From an uncultured Pelagibacteraceae bacterium (GTDB lineage Bacteria; Pseudomonadota; Alphaproteobacteria; Pelagibacterales; Pelagibacteraceae): 64,000 nucleotides of DNA. A program made the translations under genes and the position numbers. The notes beneath the pieces are model-generated. The model was not told the origin of the DNA. It did no database searches and was given only the letters and a program-made list of their open reading frames with translations. The stretch lies in the NCBI GenBank assembly GCA_902594255.1, contig CACJLN010000001.1, forward strand, positions 1 through 64,000, in the 5' to 3' direction. Shown one piece after another: positions 58,390-64,000 of the stretch. Position 1 is the first letter of the stretch, and each line of letters begins with the position of its first letter.

Positions 58390-59330
58390 TATAGTTTAAT
58401 TGAATTTTTTTCTAATTTTTTACAGATTTTAAATGTATTTTTTTTTATATTTAAAATTTGTTTTTTATTTAAATCATTTTTATATCTTCTAGTAACATCT
58501 TTTATAATTCCATATTTATCGGTTTTTTGTTTTTTAAATGAACTGTCATTTTCAATCAACTCACCATTAAATGTTGGGTACATTAATTTTTTATCAAATT
58601 TGATAAAAAACTTTTTACAAACATATTTCATTATTTTTATTCTATTATTTATTAAATCATCAAATTTAATAATCAAAACTCTGTTTCGAAATTTAGATTT
58701 TGCAGCTAAAACTTCTAATTGTGATGATATCCAATATTTTTTTATTGAATTAATATCTTTATAGATATCTTTAAAGTTCTTAGCAGAATACCACCATGAA
58801 TAAGGATCTCTATAAATATGAATTATATTTAATCTTTTATGAAAATTTAGTTGTTTAATCAAATTACCTTTACAAAAAAAGGGTGAGAAACCTGTTATTA
58901 TTTTTTTTTCTCCGTTATCATTTTTAAAATTAGTCCAATATTTAAAAAAATTATCAAAATAATTATCAAAAAAATGTTTATCATATCGTTCTCTAGATAA
59001 TATCTGAGTAAATTCTGAGGTTAAAAAGTGAAATCTATGTTTTTTTTTTGCAAATTTTCCCTTTCTATAACCATCTCTCATTAAACGAGTAAATTCTTTT
59101 TCTGTTTTTAAAATTTTGTTAGGAATATTGTCTACACCTTCTTTATAAACCATGATTTCCCAAGGATGTGCTAGGATTTCTGGGTGATTGTCAAAAAGTT
59201 GAGAAATTAATGATCCACCACTTCTTTGGAGTTGTGAAGAAATTAATACTGGTAAATTTTTCTTATATGAAAATAAAGATTTATTTTTATTTTGGTTATG
59301 CTTTTTTCTTTTTATTAAATTAAATATCAT
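58389..59330 (-). CDS. Sulfotransferase domain protein
   Basis: A 313-residue protein. LISSQLQRSGGSLISQLFD resembles the 5'-PSB loop and NIIHIYRDPYSWWYSAKNF the 3'-PB loop with the conserved Arg-Asp-Pro. The lengths between loops suit carbohydrate sulfotransferases. It differs clearly from the sulfotransferase-like gene at 53.1 kb. It sits directly beside the ABC flippase, sharing one base, and overlaps the next gene by 11 bases, so sulfation may precede export. Confidence 0.8.
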   Translation of the reverse strand: MIFNLIKRKKHNQNKNKSLFSYKKNLPVLISSQLQRSGGSLISQLFDNHPEILAHPWEIMVYKEGVDNIPNKILKTEKEFTRLMRDGYRKGKFAKKKHRFHFLTSEFTQILSRERYDKHFFDNYFDNFFKYWTNFKNDNGEKKIITGFSPFFCKGNLIKQLNFHKRLNIIHIYRDPYSWWYSAKNFKDIYKDINSIKKYWISSQLEVLAAKSKFRNRVLIIKFDDLINNRIKIMKYVCKKFFIKFDKKLMYPTFNGELIENDSSFKKQKTDKYGIIKDVTRRYKNDLNKKQILNIKKNTFKICKKLEKNSIKL

Positions 59331-60846
59331 TGAATTTTTTCTTTATTTTAAAGTAAAAACCATCTTTAAGGTATTTGGCTTCAAAATCTTTATTATTAAG
59401 GTGATTTAATTTTAAGCTTAATTCAAAATCATCCTTTTCTATTTTTTGTTGTTGTCCTGACATTCGATAAGCTGAGTGATCTGAAAAATTACTATAAAAT
59501 AAACATTTGTATAAACATGCAAGAAAATTTCTTTTTGTAAAAATGTAAACAAACATTTTTTTTGGGGAAAATCTAAATTTGTCTAAAAATTTTTTATAAT
59601 CTTCTTGTTTAATTTCATAATATTTTTTTTTCTTTAATTCTGTTAAATATGAAAAGATATCTTTGAGACAATATCTTAAGACAAATTGTAATAATCTTTT
59701 TATTAATGATATTTTTAAATTTTTTTTGATACTCTTTTCATAGATTATATTTGATATATTTCTACTAGCATTCATATCGTAGGATAATAATGTTGAAATT
59801 TTATTATCAATTTTATTGATAATATTTTGGTTATCGCTTTTTTTAATTAATACATCAAAATTTTTTTTAAATTCATCAAAGTCTTTACAGTAATTTAAAT
59901 TTGACAAGTCACTCCCAAAATGGCCTTTATATTCCTTAGCATAATCAAAAACATTGCCTAAGAAGCTTATGCTCTCTTTTTTTAGTAAATGACTTTCAAC
60001 AGCAACAAAATCTAAACCACAAATCAAAAGTTTACTTTGTGAGATAAAATATAAAACATTAGACTCAGTATTAAATATCATATTATCGCAATCTTTGAAA
60101 AAAGATTCGTATTTTTTTTCATACTCTTTATCAGTCGGATGTACTCTAAGAATAAATTTATATTTTGAATTTTGCTTAACCATTTTTTTTAGATTTATCA
60201 AAAATTCTCTTACATATTTATATCTACCTTTTCTGAATTCATAATTTCTTATTGCTAAACTACCCACCTCTGAGTTTTTTTTGATTTTTAATAATAACAA
60301 GAAACTTCTAAATATATTTTCTGGTAGACAGACTAATACATAATCATCTTTAATAAAAAAATTTTTATCTAAGATTTTTTTATTGTCTAAAACATTTTTT
60401 ATAAAATCAATTCTTGGATGACCTGTTTTATATATTTTACTAATATTTGAATTCATATGTCTCTTTGCGACCTCATAATTTTTATCACCTAAAACAAACT
60501 TCCCTTGAATTAATTTGCCAAATTGTTCACTCAAAAATCTTAATTTAATAATGCCCTCATTTTTCATATATGAAATACCTATTTCTTCTTCATCAATTAC
60601 ATAATATTCACAGCCAAAAAATGAAAGTAATTTCATAAATGGAAATTTATAATCATAATTATTGCAATCAATTATTATAATTTTTTCTTTATTTGAAAAA
60701 ATTGATTTAAATAACTCAAAGAAAATATTCTTATGCCACCCGATATGAACTTCTTGTATTTCTTTTTTTTTCAAAAGTTCTGAAGCTAAAAATAATCTTC
60801 CATTAAAATCTCTTTTGCTGTTCTCATAACTTAAAAAGATTTTCAT
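59320..60846 (-). CDS. Surface carbohydrate biosynthesis protein, GT-B-like
   Basis: A 508-residue protein. Residues 1-170 include FLASELLKKKE and GCEYYVIDEEEIGISYM. Residues 225-330 include KYKFILRVHPTDKEY and LLICGLDFVAVESHLLKKESISFLG, typical of CDP-glycerol/polysialyl-type GT-B proteins and of the surface carbohydrate family found in LPS islands. The C-terminal 130 residues are basic and unique. Position between neuA and the flippase makes it a candidate nonulosonate transferase, an inference. Confidence 0.6.
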   Translation of the reverse strand: MKIFLSYENSKRDFNGRLFLASELLKKKEIQEVHIGWHKNIFFELFKSIFSNKEKIIIIDCNNYDYKFPFMKLLSFFGCEYYVIDEEEIGISYMKNEGIIKLRFLSEQFGKLIQGKFVLGDKNYEVAKRHMNSNISKIYKTGHPRIDFIKNVLDNKKILDKNFFIKDDYVLVCLPENIFRSFLLLLKIKKNSEVGSLAIRNYEFRKGRYKYVREFLINLKKMVKQNSKYKFILRVHPTDKEYEKKYESFFKDCDNMIFNTESNVLYFISQSKLLICGLDFVAVESHLLKKESISFLGNVFDYAKEYKGHFGSDLSNLNYCKDFDEFKKNFDVLIKKSDNQNIINKIDNKISTLLSYDMNASRNISNIIYEKSIKKNLKISLIKRLLQFVLRYCLKDIFSYLTELKKKKYYEIKQEDYKKFLDKFRFSPKKMFVYIFTKRNFLACLYKCLFYSNFSDHSAYRMSGQQQKIEKDDFELSLKLNHLNNKDFEAKYLKDGFYFKIKKKFNDI

Positions 60847-60856
60847 AAGATAACTA

Positions 60857-61540
60857 TTACTTGTGTATATAATTTGTCTTTTTTAGAAGTTTAAAATCGT
60901 CTAAAGTATCAATATCTATAGATCTAAATCTTGGCATAAAATAGCCCTTCAATTTTGGTCCAATAAAACTATTATGTTTTAGAAAACTTTTAACTTCTGC
61001 TGCATAAATGCTACCGTTATCGACGAAAAATGTATTATTCTTAAATACTTTTTTATTAATCAATTTTGCCCAAACAGGTACCAAAGTTTTTTCTTTTAAA
61101 ATCAACGCATGATGTGGATAATGATCGAAACTTGTTATACCAATTGCAAATTTGGTATTTTTATTGAGTAATTTCATTGTTTTCCTAATATCTAATGAAT
61201 TTCTTAAAGGAGCAGTCGGATATAAGACGCAAATATATTTTAACTTAATTTTTTTTTTTCTATACTCACTAATCAAAAACTTACAAACTTGATTAATTGT
61301 AGATTTATCTGTTGCTAGTTTTTTTGGTCGATCATGAATAGTGACAGGAAATTTTTTTGATATTTTTTTTATTTTTTTGGAGTCTGTTGAGACAACTATT
61401 TCATCAAAAACATTACTTTTGACTGCAGATTTAATTGTATGAACAATTAAAGGTAAGCCTAGAAATTTAAGAATATTTTTGTTTTTTAGACGTTTAGAAC
61501 CCTCTCTTGCTGGTATTATTGCAATTGTTTTTTTTTTCAT
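60857..61540 (-). CDS. neuA: Acylneuraminate (nonulosonate) cytidylyltransferase
   Basis: A 227-residue enzyme activating a nonulosonic acid as CMP-sugar. IIPAREGSKRLKNKNI is the nucleotide loop, VVSTDSKKI and YPTAPLRNS bind CTP and sugar, and DIDTLDDFKL closes the active site with the metal-binding Asp. Given the PseB/PseC neighbours it may be PseF (pseudaminate) rather than sialate-specific. The gene starts within the upstream synthase stop (ATGA). Confidence 0.92.
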   Translation of the reverse strand: MKKKTIAIIPAREGSKRLKNKNILKFLGLPLIVHTIKSAVKSNVFDEIVVSTDSKKIKKISKKFPVTIHDRPKKLATDKSTINQVCKFLISEYRKKKIKLKYICVLYPTAPLRNSLDIRKTMKLLNKNTKFAIGITSFDHYPHHALILKEKTLVPVWAKLINKKVFKNNTFFVDNGSIYAAEVKSFLKHNSFIGPKLKGYFMPRFRSIDIDTLDDFKLLKKTNYIHK

Positions 61541-62598
61541 TTAAAGTCTTTTCTATTCAATTGATTACCTTTTTTTACATTTCTCTTAAGTTTCAGGTTT
61601 TGTATTTTTTCAAATTCATCAGATTGAATACCCGTTCCTGGTCTTCTAAAAATAATGTTGCAAGCACTTAATCTTTGTCCTTTTTTTTCATCACTCATAA
61701 AAAAGGCACTTCGTCTGACTAAATTCCTCTTTTTTTTATCTTTAGCACTAATATACTTAAAATATTTTCCTCTAGCTTTTTCAACATTTCTTATTGATTG
61801 AACAAAACTTTTCATCTCATTAATTTCAATTGACATCATATGTTCGACCTGGGGAGTAGCCCTATTCTCGGTTACAGTTTTTTCAATTAAATCAACACCC
61901 ATTGCTAGTGCTACCAAATCCATCTCAATTCCAGGTGAATGATCAGAGTATGCAATAGGAAATCTAAATTTAGATTTTAAAGTTTTTATTATGTTCAAAT
62001 TAACATTATCTAATTTAGCTGGATAATCCGAAGGACAATGATGAATTATTATTTTTTTATTTCCTTGTTTTGTTATGGCATTAACAGCTTTTTGAATTTC
62101 TTCAATCGTTGACATGCCAGTATCAATTTGAATTGGTAATTTTGTTTTTGCCGCATATCTTACCAAAGATAAATGATTAATGTCCGCTGAAGATATTTTA
62201 AGAGATTGACAGCCAATAGATTTCAAAAAGTCTACCTCTTCCTCATAACCAACTGTGGAAAAAAAAGCTAAACCAAGCTTATCACACAGTTTCTTCAAAG
62301 AAATCCATTGATTTTTTTTTAAACATCTTCTTTTTAATATTTTAAATAGTGGTTCTGTTTTTTTAATAACAATATTTTTTTTTTTATTTTTAAGTATTGA
62401 ATAAGAAAATAACTGACTTTTATCAGATACTAATTTTTCCGGATCAAAAATTTGAAATTTTACTGCATCTGCTCCTGCTTCTGCGGCTTTTCTAATCATT
62501 CTTTGAGCAGATTTAAAACCTCTGTGAGTTGCTCCTAATTCAAAAGTTATAAAACAACGCTGATTATGGCCTATTTTTTTTTTTCTAAATTTAATCAT
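61537..62598 (-). CDS. neuB: Nonulosonic acid synthase (NeuB/PseI family)
   Basis: A 353-residue enzyme condensing phosphoenolpyruvate with a 6-carbon amino sugar. The TIM barrel shows ELGATHRG, EAGADAVKFQIF, LKISSADINHL, PIQIDTGMS and SDHSPGIEMDLVALAMG. A C-terminal SAF domain (RRSAFFMSDEKKGQRLSACNI, RPGTGI) completes it. It could be NeuB, LegI or PseI. Context with pseB- and pseC-like genes favours pseudaminic acid, not proven. Confidence 0.92.
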   Translation of the reverse strand: MIKFRKKKIGHNQRCFITFELGATHRGFKSAQRMIRKAAEAGADAVKFQIFDPEKLVSDKSQLFSYSILKNKKKNIVIKKTEPLFKILKRRCLKKNQWISLKKLCDKLGLAFFSTVGYEEEVDFLKSIGCQSLKISSADINHLSLVRYAAKTKLPIQIDTGMSTIEEIQKAVNAITKQGNKKIIIHHCPSDYPAKLDNVNLNIIKTLKSKFRFPIAYSDHSPGIEMDLVALAMGVDLIEKTVTENRATPQVEHMMSIEINEMKSFVQSIRNVEKARGKYFKYISAKDKKKRNLVRRSAFFMSDEKKGQRLSACNIIFRRPGTGIQSDEFEKIQNLKLKRNVKKGNQLNRKDFK

Positions 62599-63761
62599 TT
62601 TTTAAAAAAATCTTTAACTATTTTTACTATATATCTTAAATTTTTTTTACTTAACTGATTATAGAGCGGTAAACTAAAAGCTGTTTTTGAAAAAACTTCA
62701 GTATTTGAAAAATCTTTTTCATTCATTCTAAAGGATTTAAAATATCTGTGGGTAAAGATTGGAATGTAATGAAATCCAACTTGAATATTATTTTTATTCA
62801 GATAATTAACAAGCTGTAATCTTGTCTTATTTGTTTTTTTTGTCTCTATTCTCAAAATATAAAGATGGTAACCAGATTTGCTTTTTAAATCTAAAACTTG
62901 TGGAATTAAGGGTAAATCTTTAAAAGCAGAATTATAATATTCGACAATTTTTTGTCTTTTTTTGACAATTTCTTTTAATCTTTTTAGCTGACTTCTTGCT
63001 AAAGCTGCTTGGAAATCTGTCATTCTATAATTATATCCAAGCATTATTTGTTCATAATGAGTTGGTAAAATCTTGAATCTTCTTTTAACAAAAAATTTTT
63101 TTTCAAAAGAAATACCATGGCTTCTTAGTAATTTTAGTTTATCTGCAATAACTTGGTTATTTGTCAAAACTGCCCCTCCTTCACCCGAGGTAACATTTTT
63201 TATCGCATGAAAACTAAAGGTGGTAATATCACTATACTTACAACTACCTATTTTGTGTTTTTTGTACCTAGCCGACAGCGCATGACAAGCATCTTCAATA
63301 ATTTTAAATTTATATTTTTTTGATAATTCAAAAATTTTTCTCATTTCACATGGTTCTCCCCCAAGATGAACTACAACAATAATTTTTGGTAATTTTTTTT
63401 TGAGTTTTGCTTTTTGTAATTTTTTAGATAAGGCGCCTACGTCAATATTATAATTATTCAAATTGATATCAATAAAATCTACCTTAGCTCCACAGTATAA
63501 TCCACAGTTTACAGACGCAACAAATGATACTGATGTTGTCCATAAATAATCACCTCTTTTTAAATCTAGTGCCAAACATGAGATATGTAATGCAGATGTA
63601 CAGCTATTAACTACAGTGGCAAATTTTGAATTGCAAAACTTTTTGAGATCTTGTTCAAATAATTTAACTTCTTTTCCTTGAGTTAAATTGTTTGATTTTA
63701 AAGATTTTGTGACTGCTCTAATATCATCATCATTAATCTGATGTTTAGCATAAGGAATCAT
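62595..63761 (-). CDS. pseC: UDP-4-amino-4,6-dideoxy-sugar transaminase (PseC-like, DegT family)
   Basis: A 388-residue PLP aminotransferase. The opening MIPYAKHQINDDDIRAV is typical of PseC. Asp157 in EDACHA and the PLP Lys188 in SFHAIKNVTSGEGGA are present. It aminates the 4-keto product of PseB using glutamate. It overlaps neuB by four bases and lies eight bases after the pseB fragment. Other DegT sugar transaminases are possible but less likely. Confidence 0.85.
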   Translation of the reverse strand: MIPYAKHQINDDDIRAVTKSLKSNNLTQGKEVKLFEQDLKKFCNSKFATVVNSCTSALHISCLALDLKRGDYLWTTSVSFVASVNCGLYCGAKVDFIDINLNNYNIDVGALSKKLQKAKLKKKLPKIIVVVHLGGEPCEMRKIFELSKKYKFKIIEDACHALSARYKKHKIGSCKYSDITTFSFHAIKNVTSGEGGAVLTNNQVIADKLKLLRSHGISFEKKFFVKRRFKILPTHYEQIMLGYNYRMTDFQAALARSQLKRLKEIVKKRQKIVEYYNSAFKDLPLIPQVLDLKSKSGYHLYILRIETKKTNKTRLQLVNYLNKNNIQVGFHYIPIFTHRYFKSFRMNEKDFSNTEVFSKTAFSLPLYNQLSKKNLRYIVKIVKDFFKK

Positions 63762-63769
63762 TTTTGCAT

Positions 63770-64000
63770 TTATCTATATTTTAAAATTTCTTTGACTAAT
63801 AAAAAATTTTCATTTGATCCAGAATTATATTCAAAACCATCTTTAACTTTTTTACCTTTTTCTTTAAGGTTGGTGATATTTTCTAATTTTTTGCTCCCTT
63901 TATCTACAAAAGAAATAGATGGTTTTATGATATAAAAACTTTTGTATTCAAAAGTATGCTCACACTCTTCCTTAATACACATTGTTTCATGTAATTTTTC
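63770..64000 (-). CDS. pseB: UDP-GlcNAc 4,6-dehydratase C-terminus (PseB-like; N-terminus outside window)
   Basis: A 76-residue fragment open to the window edge. YIIKPSISFVD and the closing DGFEYNSGSNENFLLVKEI match the C-terminal tail of PseB/FlaA1-type dehydratases, where GFEYSSGTNxxFL is common. It lies directly before pseC, the standard order. The internal ATG at 63982 is not a real start. The call rests on a short C-terminal match and on context. Confidence 0.7.
   Translation of the reverse strand, partial: EKLHETMCIKEECEHTFEYKSFYIIKPSISFVDKGSKKLENITNLKEKGKKVKDGFEYNSGSNENFLLVKEILKYR

Overview
The window is a strongly AT-rich, very gene-dense bacterial chromosome segment. Many genes overlap by 1 to 4 bases, and almost no stretch is non-coding. 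Gene content and order point to the SAR11 clade of Alphaproteobacteria (Candidatus Pelagibacter or a close relative). The supporting signs are the tolQRAB-pal-cpoB-tilS-ftsH-glmM block, a dihydropteroate synthase with the alphaproteobacterial N-terminal extension, a DUF1013/TrcR gene, split pntAA/pntAB, and a lone 5S rRNA gene at the edge of a large surface-polysaccharide island. This assignment is inferred from content and synteny; no 16S or 23S gene lies in the window.

Bases 1-32,500 are a core housekeeping region. It begins with a cut ABC exporter pair, tRNA-Arg(TCG), rluD and rpoH. Convergent to these is a long minus-strand block: purA, thiD, glmM, folP, ftsH, tilS, cpoB, a strong intrinsic terminator, pal, tolB, tolA, tolR, tolQ, a phage-type ruvC, yebC, a YmdB-type phosphoesterase, a 5-formyl-THF cyclo-ligase, zapA and a coiled-coil gene. 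A plus-strand block follows: tkt, gap, pgk, class I fba, thiE, efp, suhB, rpmE, trcR, rpsU and the initiator tRNA. The rpsU gene seems to start at a rare ATT codon. After one orphan membrane gene come transaldolase, the three-gene transhydrogenase, two very small genes (an aa3 oxidase subunit IV-like 36-residue protein and bL36), and a solitary 5S rRNA gene.

Bases 32,500-64,000 hold a cell-surface glycan island, still open at the right edge. It is more AT-rich and Lys/Asn/Phe-rich than the core, and gene strand changes often. It encodes GDP-fucose synthesis (gmd, fcl), two further epimerases, a MraY/WecA-type initiating transferase, many glycosyltransferases, several sugar methyltransferases, two sulfotransferase-like proteins, a pair of tandem 2-oxoglutarate oxygenases, a radical SAM/SPASM protein and a PglK-like ABC flippase. 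A nonulosonic (pseudaminic-type) acid set follows (pseB fragment, pseC, neuB/pseI, neuA/pseF). The likely output is a fucose- and nonulosonate-containing, methylated and possibly sulfated surface glycan. This matches the known SAR11 hypervariable region between 23S and 5S rRNA.

The most unusual part is the plus-strand cassette at 49,550-55,122: GT8-like, GT9-like, two 2OG-Fe(II) oxygenases, a sulfotransferase-like protein and a radical SAM/SPASM enzyme. It is a plausible uncharacterised glycan- or protein-modification system. No CRISPR array, transposase, integrase or prophage was seen.
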